The notes under the pieces: generated by a model
What the model saw: the letters and a program-made list of their open reading frames with translations, nothing else
Databases searched by the model: none
Told to the model about the DNA's origin: nothing
Assembly: GCF_900112065.1 (NCBI RefSeq)
Contig: NZ_FOKE01000003.1
Location: forward strand, 265,838-329,837
Direction of reading: 5' to 3'
Length of the DNA stretch: 64,000 bases
Source: Cohnella sp. OV330
GTDB taxonomy: Bacteria > Bacillota > Bacilli > Paenibacillales > Paenibacillaceae
In this document: piece by piece, positions 8,760-16,835 of the stretch
How the letters are laid out: each line of letters begins with the position of its first letter
Position numbering within the stretch: position 1 is the first letter of the stretch
Made by a program: the position numbers and the translations under genes

Positions 8760-9190
8760 GGGCTTTTGAGCCGCGTTAAGCCCGAATATAAAAATACAGC
8801 TCGCGTCCGTTTTTCTCGTGCTCGCGCTCCAGGATGTAGCCGTGCTTGACACTTCCTCCGGAACGTTGCGCTGCGAGGCGGGGCAGTCGGCCACGACCTG
8901 CAACAGCTGTCCTTTTTGACCGGGCGCTGTCTTATGATCGCGATTGCATATTTTCCAGAGGGACCAGCGAAGCGACTACGAACAGCAGCTGCTCCGGGCC
9001 GAACGGCTTGGCGGTGCCAACCGATAGAAAGGTGTCGCCCCGCTGCAGATACCAGGCGGCGGTGCCGGCCGTTTCGATCCAATAGGCCGGGCCGTCCTGC
9101 AACACGACCGATCAATTATTTATCAATTGGACGGGATGACCGGAGAAAGGGTTAACGGCGTTGCGTTTTCCGAGCAGGCAACCCTTGCAA
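8760..9190 (-). pseudogene. decayed minus-strand coding sequence(s)
   Basis: No intact frame exists, but convincing protein fragments can be read on the minus strand. One frame reads NAVNPFSGHPVQLINN, then an in-frame TGA, then GPAYWIETAGTAAWYLQRGD, and ends ASLVPLENMQSRS; it resembles the C-terminal part of DUF4367-like extracytoplasmic domains. Nearer 8760-8900, the pieces QVVADCPASQRNVPEEV and KHGYILEREHEKNGREL (ending YFYIRA and a stop) join only across a frameshift. I read this as one or two inactivated genes. No functional product is expected. The region otherwise holds only the hairpin and repeats described separately. Confidence 0.45.
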
Positions 9191-9278
9191 AGTGAGCAAT
9201 TCGTAAGAAACGAGGGAAGAATGGCTATGTTACTTTGAAGGAGGAACTTTAAAAAAAGAATCGGGACGGAGGCGTATC

Positions 9279-9671
9279 ATGGGCACGTTGAAGCCGTTCA
9301 TCCAGTCGGAGGACGCTAGAGCGCAGGCCGACTTCTACCTGCAGGCGCTCGGGGGCAAGCTAATGTCTGTCGGCACGCACGGCGAGCTGACGGGCGCGCA
9401 AAATGAATTCAAGGACAAAGTCATGCATATGTGCATCGCCGTCTCCGGGGAGAACTACGTTTTTCTGGCGGATGCGATCGAGCCGGTCGGTTCCGGCGCA
9501 GCCGTCGCGCTGTCGATCGGCTACGCGACGCAGGACGAAGCGCGCGAAGCCTTCGGGAAGCTGGCGGAGGGCGGGCATGTCAAGCATCCGATCGAGATGC
9601 AGCCGTTCGGCCTGTACTATGGCGAGCTGACGGACAAGTTCGGCATCCGGTGGATGATTACCGCCGGCTAG
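9279..9671 (+). CDS. VOC-family (PhnB-like) protein
   Basis: A 130-residue protein beginning MGTLKPFIQSEDARAQADFYLQALGG, in two pieces the usual opening of PhnB-like vicinal-oxygen-chelate proteins. It continues with GYATQDEAREAFGKLAEGG and ends with FGIRWMI, which is also typical. Such proteins have the glyoxalase/bleomycin-resistance fold, but PhnB-type members often lack a full metal site, so no reaction is assigned. The start follows GGAGG at 9268-9272. It is monocistronic, with a terminator at 9715. Confidence 0.85.
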   Translation: MGTLKPFIQSEDARAQADFYLQALGGKLMSVGTHGELTGAQNEFKDKVMHMCIAVSGENYVFLADAIEPVGSGAAVALSIGYATQDEAREAFGKLAEGGHVKHPIEMQPFGLYYGELTDKFGIRWMITAG

Positions 9672-9714
9672 ATTTTCGCTATCGCTAATAAAACTGCAAG
9701 CTGCCTCGAACGCG

Positions 9715-9742
9715 AACCGCCTGCCAGACTGGGGCGGTTTTT
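9715..9742 (+). terminator. terminator after the VOC gene
   Basis: AACCGCC (9715-9721) pairs with GGCGGTT (9733-9739), followed by a short T run ending at 9742. Confidence 0.7.
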
Positions 9743-9852
9743 GCATTTGCCTTGGAATGGAGGAACCGCCGCTCTAGCACCACAATGCCGGGAGAAACGG
9801 CGTAACTCCGCACAAGCAACCGCAGTAAAACCACTGCCCTGTTCCTAGCTTT

Positions 9853-10052
9853 GCCGATAAGTGCAAAAGGGAGCTAGCTCCGCCTCCGAGGCGATTCGGG
9901 CTGTGCCGATAAGCGCATAAGGGAGCTATCGCCTCCTCAGGAAAGCTTTGAGCGGAGCCGGTAAGCGCGTAAGGGAGCTAACTCAGCCTCAAAGGTGCTT
10001 CGGGCTGTGCCGATAAGCGCATAAGGGAGCTAACGCGGCCGCCAAGGCCGCC
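9853..10052 (+). repeat. four degenerate direct repeats with exact 52-bp period
   Basis: The motif GCCGATAAGCGCATAAGGGA, with small changes, begins at 9853, 9905, 9957 and 10009, exactly 52 bp apart. The flanks (GGAGCTAACTC...) are also partly conserved. It runs directly into the second array at 10053. No open frame with a ribosome binding site fits. The stretch 9743-9852 shows only a diverged piece resembling the hairpins at the end of the window (CGTAACTCCGC at 9800). Confidence 0.85.
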
Positions 10053-10500
10053 GTTAACCGAAAAAACCGGCTATCTCAAGCTCGTCCCACCCGTCAAAGC
10101 CACCATTAACCGAAAAAACCGGCTATCTCAAGCTCGTCGCACCCGCCAAAGCCATCGTTAACCGAAAAAACCGGCTATCTCAAGCTCGGCCCACCCGTCA
10201 AAGCCACCATTAACCGAAAAAACCGGCTATCTCAAGCTCGTCGCACCCGCCAAAGCCATCGTTAACCGAAAAAACCGGCTATCTCAAGCTCGGCCCACCC
10301 GTCAAAGCCACCATTAACCGAAAAAACCGGCTATCTCAAGCTCGTCCCACCCGCCAAAGCCATCGTTAACCGAAAAAATCGGCTATCTCAAGCTCGTCCC
10401 ACCCGCCAAAGCCCCCGTTAACCGAAAAAAACCGGCTATCCCAAGCTCGGCCCACCCGCCAAAGCCCCCGTTAACCGAAAAAACCGGTTATCTCAAGCTC
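10053..10500 (+). repeat. nine tandem copies of a 52-bp unit with an A6 tract
   Basis: GTTAACCGAAAAAACCGG begins at 10053, 10105, 10157, 10209, 10261, 10313, 10365, 10417 and 10470. The period is exactly 52 bp until one A is inserted in copy 8. Each unit has a small hairpin (AACCG, loop of A, CGG[C/T]T), then CTATCTCAAGCTCG and a C-rich stretch. Copies 2-5 alternate between two variants, giving a 104-bp higher-order unit. All parts of the unit are conserved, so this is not a CRISPR array. Confidence 0.95.
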
Positions 10501-10548
10501 GCTCTTCCGTGCCGCCAAGGCTACCGTCACATGGCGACGTTTTCTTTA

Positions 10549-10578
10549 TTTACATATACCTATTAGGTATATTATACT
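10549..10578 (+). promoter_or_regulatory. promoter with overlapping operator palindrome for the PadR operon
   Basis: TTTACA (10549-10554), an 18-bp spacer and TATACT (10573-10578) form a plausible sigma-A promoter. Between them lies a perfect inverted repeat, ATATACCT (10554-10561) and AGGTATAT (10565-10572). PadR repressors usually bind such AT-rich dyads and control their own genes, so autorepression is likely. Confidence 0.6.
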
Positions 10579-10615
10579 GAGGCCATCTATCCGCGCGACC
10601 GGAGGTGGCACGACG

Positions 10616-11164
10616 ATGGAATTCGTCATTTTAGGCTTGCTCTTGCTCCGCGATCTCACGCAATACGAGATCAAATCCATTCTCGAGCGGAAAGTGTCTC
10701 CGTTCTATAGCGCAAGTCTCGGCAGCATACAAGCCGCGTTAAAGAAGCTGGAGAGCGGCGGTCATGCGGACCGGCAGGAGGTCTTGCAAGGCGGCAGAAG
10801 GAAGCTCGTCTACGCCATATCGGACGAAGGGAAGCGCCGTTTCCTGGAATGGATGAAGGCGGACGTCCCCCTCAAGCAGCTGGACAAAGAGGTCACGACG
10901 AGGCTGTTCTTTCTCGGACTGCTCGCCGCCGAAGATCGGATCCGCGTCGTCGAAGCCGTGATCGGCACGCTGGAGGCAGGAATTCGCGACTTCGAAGCCG
11001 CGGGCGTCGCAGCCGGCAGCGTCCAGGTACCTGCCGACTTGACGGCGATCGCCAAGTATCAGTTCAAGACGCTGGAGCTCGGGCTGCATTTTCACCGCTC
11101 GATGCTGTCCTGGTTCCAAACGCTGCTGCGGGAAATCAAGGAGGAGGAGGAGGGACTCGCATGA
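10616..11164 (+). CDS. PadR-family transcriptional regulator
   Basis: A 182-residue protein. The N-terminal winged helix covers residues 1-85 (FVILGLLLLRDLTQYEIKS at residues 3-21, then GSIQAALKKLESGG and RRKLVYAISDEGKRRF), followed by a helical C-terminal dimerisation domain (about 95-175). PadR proteins are small-molecule-responsive repressors, often of transporters next to them. GGAGGTGG precedes the ATG. The stop overlaps the next start (ATGA), so the small membrane protein is translationally coupled and probably the regulated partner. Confidence 0.9.
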   Translation: MEFVILGLLLLRDLTQYEIKSILERKVSPFYSASLGSIQAALKKLESGGHADRQEVLQGGRRKLVYAISDEGKRRFLEWMKADVPLKQLDKEVTTRLFFLGLLAAEDRIRVVEAVIGTLEAGIRDFEAAGVAAGSVQVPADLTAIAKYQFKTLELGLHFHRSMLSWFQTLLREIKEEEEGLA

Positions 11165-11562
11165 ACGAATCGGTCGTCCAGGCTGCCGCCATCATCGGCG
11201 CGGCTATCGCGCTGCTGATCGCGGTATTTCACGTGCTTCTCCTGGCAGGTTTGCCGCTGGGCGCCTATAGCTGGGGAGGCAAGTATACGGGCGTGCTGCC
11301 GCCGCGCGTCCGATGGGCGAGCTTGCCCTCGGCCATCGTGCTGATTTTGATCGCTTTGATGTTGCTTATATATTCGGACGTGATCCCAACGCGTACCGGC
11401 AAAGGCGCCATCATCCTAATTTGGGTCGTGACCGCGTTTTTCGGACTGAATACGCTTGGCAATCTCGCATCGAAGAGCAAGCGGGAAAAAGCCGTCATGA
11501 CGCCTGCGGCCGGCGTCGCCTTCCTCTGCTGCCTCATAGTCGCGATCTGGGGCGGCTCCTAG
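11161..11562 (+). CDS. small four-helix membrane protein coupled to PadR
   Basis: 133 residues with four hydrophobic segments (about 7-30, 56-76, 84-104 and 112-131). The loop after helix 1 reads AGLPLGAYSWGGKYTGVLPPRVRWAS. The ATG overlaps the PadR stop. I cannot assign a function. The coupling to a PadR repressor suggests a stress- or ligand-induced membrane protein. An open frame that begins upstream in the same phase is only the extension through the PadR gene. Confidence 0.75.
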   Translation: MNESVVQAAAIIGAAIALLIAVFHVLLLAGLPLGAYSWGGKYTGVLPPRVRWASLPSAIVLILIALMLLIYSDVIPTRTGKGAIILIWVVTAFFGLNTLGNLASKSKREKAVMTPAAGVAFLCCLIVAIWGGS

Positions 11563-11629
11563 TTTGTACCAAGTCGTTTGCGATGATATGCTTGATGCAT
11601 ATCTACGTAGGCAGAGGAGCGATGATGGG

Positions 11630-12136
11630 ATGTATCAATCGATCGAACAAGTCGTGAACGACTGGAACCAGGAAGCGGCGCTGACGCTTAAGGTACTCGA
11701 GGCGATGACCGACGCGTCTCTGAAGCAAGCCGTGTCCGCGACCCGCCCAAGGACGCTTGGCGATCTGGCCTGGCATGTGGCCAGCGCGCCCGTCGGCATC
11801 CTTGGCAGCGCAGGGCTTCAGATCGCAGGACCGGATTTCAAACGGCCCGTTCCCGCGAACGCAGCGGAGATCGTCGAAGCATACCGCGGCATGAGCGCCG
11901 CCGTGGCCGAAGCGATCAAAGCCAAATGGACGGACGCGCGATTGTCCGAGAGCTTGCTCTTGTTCGGCGCGATGAACATGACATACGACGGCGTGGTTAC
12001 GTTGGTCGTTCGCCATCAGATCCACCACCGCGGTCAGATGACCATCCTCATGCGGCAGGCCGACGCGGTTCCTCCGGGCGTATACGGTCCGAACGAGGAA
12101 GAAGGCGCCGCGATCAGAGCCGCGCGCGGCCAGTAA
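11630..12136 (+). CDS. DinB-family putative metal-dependent protein
   Basis: About 168 residues of the four-helix-bundle DinB/YfiT type. Candidate metal-binding His residues are visible in LGDLAWHVASAP (first helix pair) and HQIHHRGQM near the C-terminus, which is the family hallmark. Members include thiol-dependent transferases (bacillithiol or mycothiol S-transferases) and many unknown proteins. The start at ATG 11630 was preferred over the farther upstream 11564 because AGAGGAG lies at 11612-11618. A terminator follows. Confidence 0.85.
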   Translation: MYQSIEQVVNDWNQEAALTLKVLEAMTDASLKQAVSATRPRTLGDLAWHVASAPVGILGSAGLQIAGPDFKRPVPANAAEIVEAYRGMSAAVAEAIKAKWTDARLSESLLLFGAMNMTYDGVVTLVVRHQIHHRGQMTILMRQADAVPPGVYGPNEEEGAAIRAARGQ

Positions 12137-12164
12137 TTCAATCAGACATACCTAAATTCCAAAG

Positions 12165-12195
12165 ACGGAGACCTCCGCAGAGGCTCCGTTTTTTT
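12165..12195 (+). terminator. terminator after the DinB gene
   Basis: ACGGAG and CTCCGT pair, with an inner CCTC/GAGG stem, followed by seven T (12189-12195). Confidence 0.8.
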
Positions 12196-12274
12196 CGTTC
12201 CGAGCGTCTGAATCCGCAGCCCTGCTAGCTGTCGCTCCCACCGTTTCCAATGATAGGGAACGGGGGCGGCTCGG

Positions 12275-12327
12275 TTTCACGGACGGCAAGGCCATGGTAC
12301 AATAGAGCGATATGTAAGCGTTTGTAC
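12275..12327 (+). promoter_or_regulatory. possible promoter and cre-like site before the membrane AraC regulator
   Basis: TTTCAC (12275-12280), 17 bp, then TACAAT (12298-12303) could be a weak promoter. Directly downstream, TGTAAGCGTTTGTA (within 12312-12327) is close to the CcpA catabolite-responsive element TGTAAGCGTTTACA. Its position just after the -10 would suit repression in the presence of a preferred sugar. By-eye match. Confidence 0.45.
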
Positions 12328-12373
12328 CCATGTCAATCCGATACGATCGCCGCATTCGAAAGGGGCGCACCAC

Positions 12374-14626
12374 TTGCAGCAAAGCTGGTTTCGACGTCTG
12401 CTGTTATCCTACTTCCCCATTTTTCTGATTACCATCACGATCATCGTCTTTCTCTCGTTCTTGATGGTCAACGAAATCTCCCGCAAAGAAACGGCCAAGG
12501 CGGACGCCGTCTCCACCCGGTTCATCATGGAAAACCTGGAGCGGTCCGTGAACGATATCGAGATGAGCGTGCTCAAGGAAATGGAGACGAACGGAAGCTA
12601 TTCGGCTTACCTGAATCGATCGTCCGGCGACGATGAATCGTTAATCTATTCGTTGGCGCCTCGTCTTCGCGCGCTGAACGAGAATAGCGAGCTGATCGAA
12701 TCGGTCTATCTGTACCGGGACGCCGACAAGACCGTCCTTACGGAGAGAGGGAGGAGCGAGCTGTCCGCCTTTCCGGACCGAAGTTTCATCGAACAAGCGC
12801 TGCAGAAGCCCGATTACCGCGGCTGGTCGGACGTGCGAAGCTTGCGGGAGGTCGGCAGCACCGCCCCGATTCGGGTCATCTCGATGTACAAGCGTCTGCC
12901 GCTCCCGTTCGGCAGCCAGGGTATGCTGGTCATTAACGTCAGCATGTACCCGCTCGAGCAGATCGTGAACGCGATGACCAACGACAGCATTTCCTTCTTA
13001 ATCATCAAGGACGAAGCGGGCGAGCCGATCTTCGAAGCGCACAAAGCCGAAGGCGTGGGCGGCTCCGCTTCGGGCGGCAAGGAGCTCACTACGCTGCACT
13101 CCGACCGGCTGGGCTGGACGTTCGAGAGCGGCATCCGTACCGGGCAGCTGTACGCATGGGTATCCGTCATCTCGTATGTTTGGATCGCGATCGGCATTCT
13201 GACGGTGCTGCTTGCCGTCGTCTATATCGTGTACATCACGCGCAAAAACTATCGCCCGATCCAACTGGTCATGAACCGTCTGCAATCGATCCAGCTGCGC
13301 ACCGACGCGCCGCCTTCCAAGAAGGACGAGCTGGCGATGATCGACAACGCGTTGACCAGCCTGATCTCGAGATCCATGGATTACGAAAAGCAGTATCACG
13401 AAAACCTGACGCTCCAGCGCAGCCAGCTGTTCATCGACCTGGTCGGCGGGCACAAGCTTGGAGGCGATCTGGCCGACAAGATGCGCAAGCTCAGTCCGCT
13501 GCCGCAAGACGCGGAGACCCGATGCTACGCGATCGCGGTCGCCGAGATCGACGAATATCCGTTGTTTCAGAGCCAGTACTCGGCCAAGGACCAGAACGTG
13601 CTGAAGTTCGCCCTGATGAACGTCTTCCAGGAGCTCGCCCGCAATGAAAACCTGCATAGCTGGGCGGAGTGGATCGCCGGCGACCGCGTCGCCGTCCTGA
13701 TCGCGCTGCCCGAAGGCGAAGGGTCGAGAAGCACGGAGGATCTGCGAGGCATCGCGGATCAGTGCCGCGTCTGGGTCGAGGACAAGCTGCGCATTCCGCT
13801 GCGCTTCGGCATCGGCGTGGCCGTGCGGCGCCTCGAGGAGGTCGAGCATTCGTTCCGCGCGGCGACCGAGGCGCTCAGGCATAAGCTCTCGCATGGCAAG
13901 GGCACGATATTGTTCGGCGAAGAGATGACGAGCGGCGATCTGAGTCCGGTGCTGCCGTACCTCGGGACGATCTCGGAGCTGGTCAAGGACTTCCGCATGA
14001 ACAACGAGGCTTGGAGAGACGGCCTGCAGGACATGTTCGACCGCTTCCGCAAGGACAGGCTCAAGGACGATGCGATCCGGTCGCTGCTGCAGACGATGAT
14101 GCGGATGCTCGGACACGAGCTCGATATCTTCTCCGAGGAGCTGAGAGACAGGCTGTCCGGCGATCAAGGAGAGAGCTGGCAGCGCATTCTCGACGCGTCG
14201 AGATCGCTTGACGAGCTCGAGGCCGGGATCGGCGAGTTCCTCAGCGAGACCTATCGTTCCTACGTCGTCGTCAGCAAGACGAATACGTACCGCGCGATGA
14301 TTAACGAGATGAAGAGTTATATCGAGGAGCATTTTTCGGATCCCGACCTGTCCCTGAAGCATCTGAGCGATCGCTTCCAGATCTCCGGGAAGTACGCGAG
14401 CTATTTGTTCAAAACGGAGTTCGATATGAAGTTCGTCGACTTTCTCGTGCATCTGCGGATGGAGCGGGCCGAGAAGCTGCTGCTCGAGACGAAGCTGCCG
14501 ATTCAGGACATCGCCCTGCAGATCGGCTACGCGAATTCGATCACTTTCGGCCGCGTCTTCAAGCGGACCTACGGCGTCGCGCCGGGAGACTACCGCAAGC
14601 TGAAGCTGCGTTCGTCGGGCGAATAA
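12374..14626 (+). CDS. membrane-anchored AraC-family sensor/regulator (YesS-like)
   Basis: A 750-residue protein with a TTG start (GAAAGGGGC upstream). A first membrane helix (about 10-32) leads to an extracytoplasmic sensor domain (about 35-260), then a second helix (about 262-288, SYVWIAIGILTVLLAVVYIV). The cytoplasmic linker is followed by a C-terminal AraC DNA-binding domain (about 645-745: HLSDRFQISGKYASYLFKTEF, in part, and the ending GRVFKRTYGVAPGDYRKL). This architecture is typical of Paenibacillus/Bacillus regulators placed beside LplABC-type sugar importers, where the outer domain senses the sugar or the binding protein. It is immediately upstream of the binding-protein gene at 15105 and is its likely activator. 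Confidence 0.88.
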   Translation: MQQSWFRRLLLSYFPIFLITITIIVFLSFLMVNEISRKETAKADAVSTRFIMENLERSVNDIEMSVLKEMETNGSYSAYLNRSSGDDESLIYSLAPRLRALNENSELIESVYLYRDADKTVLTERGRSELSAFPDRSFIEQALQKPDYRGWSDVRSLREVGSTAPIRVISMYKRLPLPFGSQGMLVINVSMYPLEQIVNAMTNDSISFLIIKDEAGEPIFEAHKAEGVGGSASGGKELTTLHSDRLGWTFESGIRTGQLYAWVSVISYVWIAIGILTVLLAVVYIVYITRKNYRPIQLVMNRLQSIQLRTDAPPSKKDELAMIDNALTSLISRSMDYEKQYHENLTLQRSQLFIDLVGGHKLGGDLADKMRKLSPLPQDAETRCYAIAVAEIDEYPLFQSQYSAKDQNVLKFALMNVFQELARNENLHSWAEWIAGDRVAVLIALPEGEGSRSTEDLRGIADQCRVWVEDKLRIPLRFGIGVAVRRLEEVEHSFRAATEALRHKLSHGKGTILFGEEMTSGDLSPVLPYLGTISELVKDFRMNNEAWRDGLQDMFDRFRKDRLKDDAIRSLLQTMMRMLGHELDIFSEELRDRLSGDQGESWQRILDASRSLDELEAGIGEFLSETYRSYVVVSKTNTYRAMINEMKSYIEEHFSDPDLSLKHLSDRFQISGKYASYLFKTEFDMKFVDFLVHLRMERAEKLLLETKLPIQDIALQIGYANSITFGRVFKRTYGVAPGDYRKLKLRSSGE

Positions 14627-14672
14627 TCGCGCCAGCCGCGGCGCGACAAGGGAAATACGCATCGAATTCCGT

Positions 14673-14961
14673 TAAAGTTTACTTCGGGAATTCGGTTTAC
14701 TCTTCAAGATTTTGGTTGCGAAATGGGTGCGAGCTTCCGGATCGGAGCGCACTCGTTTCGTTTTTTTAATTCGGGAATGGCGTTCCGGTACGGTGCGGAC
14801 GCCGGAATCCGGTGACGGTCGAACCGGCCGAACGCAGCTGCGAAGGGAGCGTACGGGCGTACCGGAATTCGGTTTAGTTCGGGAAAACGGTGCGCCTTGC
14901 CTGTCGTATCCCCGCGGGATGCCCGTAAGATAGCGGTCTCGCGTCTCCCGAATTTAGTTTA
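14673..14961 (+). promoter_or_regulatory. iterated GGAATTCGGTTTA-like sites upstream of the importer operon
   Basis: The 478-bp gap before the binding-protein gene contains no gene. It holds an exact 13-bp direct repeat, GGAATTCGGTTTA, at 14687-14699 and 14864-14876. Diverged copies lie at about 14673 (GAATTCCGTTAAAGTTTA) and about 14948 (CGAATTTAGTTTA). AraC proteins bind directly repeated sites, so these are candidate targets for the regulator encoded just upstream. Confidence 0.45.
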
Positions 14962-15003
14962 TTGTCCCCGTGCGGGACCTGAGGGCATACTGGGGACATC
15001 CCG

Positions 15004-15019
15004 ATCGAAGCGCTTTCAA
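15004..15019 (-). promoter_or_regulatory. cre-like site before the importer operon
   Basis: On the minus strand TTGAAAGCGCTTCGAT matches 14 of 16 positions of the cre consensus WTGNAARCGNWWWCAW. It lies about 85 bp before the binding-protein start. The core TTGAAAGCGCTTC recurs at 48559 before the second importer. Confidence 0.5.
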
Positions 15020-15104
15020 GCGGCGGAGCACGCAGCGTTCATGGCGACTCCCCCAAGCGGCGGCGAAATGGGCGAACCTATTCATAAGATAAGGGGTTGT
15101 GACA

Positions 15105-16742
15105 ATGGCACCAAAGATGACGAAGGCAGCAAGCCTGTCGCTGGCAGCCGTACTCGCAAGCATGAGCCTGCTGAGCGCATGTTCATCCAATTCGAATTCG
15201 AACGCAGGGAACGCCGGAAACGGCGGAGGATCGGCTTCGGCCGGCACCGCATCCTCGCCTGCCGCCTCGGGCAAGCAGGTCACGCTTAAGGTCGAACTGT
15301 TCGACCGCGGCAATTCGCCGAGTCCTTACACCATCACGAACAGCTATCTGACGAAATACATTCAAGACAACTTCGGCACGCCGAACAACATTAAGATGGA
15401 ATTCGTGCCCGTGCCCCGCTCCGAAGAGATCAAGAAGCTGAACGTGCTCATGGCGAGCGGCAGCGACGTGCCGGATATCGTCTTCACCTACGACTCGGCC
15501 ACGTTCAACCGCTACGCCCAGCAGGGCGGGCTGACCGACCTGACGGACCTTCTGAACCAATACGGCTCCAACCTGAAGACGTTCCTCGGCGACGACGCGC
15601 TCGAATACGGCGTCTATGACGGCAAGCAGCTCGCGATTCCCGGCAAGCGTTCGATCCTCGGCAAGTACGCCTCGTTCATCCGCACCGACTGGCTGGACGC
15701 GCTCGGCATGAAGGCGCCGACGACGACGCAGGAGCTGTACGATACGCTGGTCGCGTTCAAGCAGAAGGATCCGGGCAAGACGGGCGGCAAGGTGATCCCT
15801 TACGGCATGTCGATCGAGCCGGCGCAGTACGATCCGCTCATCTGGTCGTTCATTCAGCCGATGACCGACGAGCAGCGGTTCACGCTGACGCAGAAGCTCG
15901 GCTCCAACGAGTATCCGACGCTGCTGCCGGGCTTCAAGGACGCGCTGCAATTCTACAACAAGCTGTACAACGAAGGGCTGATCAGCAAGGACTTCGGTCT
16001 CGACAAGGACAAGAAGCAGATGACGCAGGACGTCCAGAACGGCCTGGTCGGATTCCTGACCGAGGATTATCCGAACCTGTACTACGCGGACGGCACGTAC
16101 GAGAATCTGCTCAAGACGGTGCCGACGGCGAAGCTCGATCCGATCGACGCGTTCACCAATTCCGAAGGCAAGCACGCGAAGCCGGCGTACGCGCCGAACG
16201 GCATGTACATCATGATCCCCAAGTCGAGCGAGCGCGCGGCCGAAGCGGTCAAGTATCTGGACTGGATGGCGCAGACGGACAATATGCTGGCGCTGCAAAA
16301 CGGCGTAGTAGGCGAGAACTACGAGATGAAGGACGGCATTCCGATCGTGAAGACGGACGCGCCGCAGGACGTGATCGACCGCATTTACAATTATGGCGAC
16401 ATCGTCATCCTAGCGAACGGCAAGTTCACCGGCGACGAAGAGAAAAACAAGCAAGCGTTCGCGGCAGGCTTCCCGCCGGCGTACCAGGAAAATCTCCGCA
16501 AGGCGCTCGACATCTCGGTCACCGATACGTTCGCGCCGCTCCTGATCGATCGTCCGATCGAGGCGGAGTCCAAATACGGCACGGCGCTGCAGGATAAGTA
16601 CGAAGAGTTCATCGTCAAGGCCGCGACGGCCAAGCCGGCCAACTTCGAGAGCGCGTACGAGTCCGCCTTGAAGGACTACATGCAGAGCGGCGGCCAGGCG
16701 ATCCTCGACGAGCGCACGAAGCTCTACCAAGAGAAGAAATAA
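15105..16742 (+). CDS. extracellular sugar-binding lipoprotein (LplA-type)
   Basis: 545 residues. A signal peptide ends in the lipobox LLSAC with the lipid-modified Cys at residue 26, followed by a Ser/Asn/Gly-rich linker. The mature part has family-1 solute-binding features (KKLNVLMASGSDVPDIVF, then WLDALGMKAPTT). At about 500 residues after the linker it belongs to the large LplA/YtcQ group, which binds oligosaccharides. ATG 15105 was chosen over GTG 15099 because AAGGGG (15091-15096) is better spaced. It heads the long operon that continues to 31065. The ligand is unknown; the downstream genes suggest a uronic-acid- or inositol-containing glycan. Confidence 0.9.
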   Translation: MAPKMTKAASLSLAAVLASMSLLSACSSNSNSNAGNAGNGGGSASAGTASSPAASGKQVTLKVELFDRGNSPSPYTITNSYLTKYIQDNFGTPNNIKMEFVPVPRSEEIKKLNVLMASGSDVPDIVFTYDSATFNRYAQQGGLTDLTDLLNQYGSNLKTFLGDDALEYGVYDGKQLAIPGKRSILGKYASFIRTDWLDALGMKAPTTTQELYDTLVAFKQKDPGKTGGKVIPYGMSIEPAQYDPLIWSFIQPMTDEQRFTLTQKLGSNEYPTLLPGFKDALQFYNKLYNEGLISKDFGLDKDKKQMTQDVQNGLVGFLTEDYPNLYYADGTYENLLKTVPTAKLDPIDAFTNSEGKHAKPAYAPNGMYIMIPKSSERAAEAVKYLDWMAQTDNMLALQNGVVGENYEMKDGIPIVKTDAPQDVIDRIYNYGDIVILANGKFTGDEEKNKQAFAAGFPPAYQENLRKALDISVTDTFAPLLIDRPIEAESKYGTALQDKYEEFIVKAATAKPANFESAYESALKDYMQSGGQAILDERTKLYQEKK

Positions 16743-16780
16743 GCCTAAACATCGGGCACGAGACAAACAAGGGAGAAGCG

Positions 16781-16800
16781 GCGGCCCCGCGGGGCCGCCC
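16781..16800 (+). terminator. intra-operon hairpin between binding protein and permease
   Basis: A perfect 20-bp palindrome (GGCGGCCCC, CG, GGGGCCGCC) without a strong T tract. Such hairpins commonly stabilise or partly terminate the binding-protein message so that it outnumbers the permease message. Confidence 0.6.
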
Positions 16801-16835
16801 TTTACTTCCAGCCTCAGGAGAGGAGACCGGCAATC

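Noticed and set aside
8396..8779. Open frames through the 72-bp repeats in both strands
   Set aside because: They are open because the 72-bp unit is a multiple of three and lacks stops. The repeated peptide has no ribosome binding site or recognisable fold.
10053..10500. CRISPR-like appearance of regularly spaced repeats
   Set aside because: The entire 52-bp unit is conserved, with no unique spacers, and no cas genes are near. It is a plain tandem repeat.
14627..15104. Possible small genes or a riboswitch before the importer operon
   Set aside because: The short frames lack ribosome binding sites, and no known riboswitch core was recognised. The direct repeats and cre-like site explain the visible structure better.
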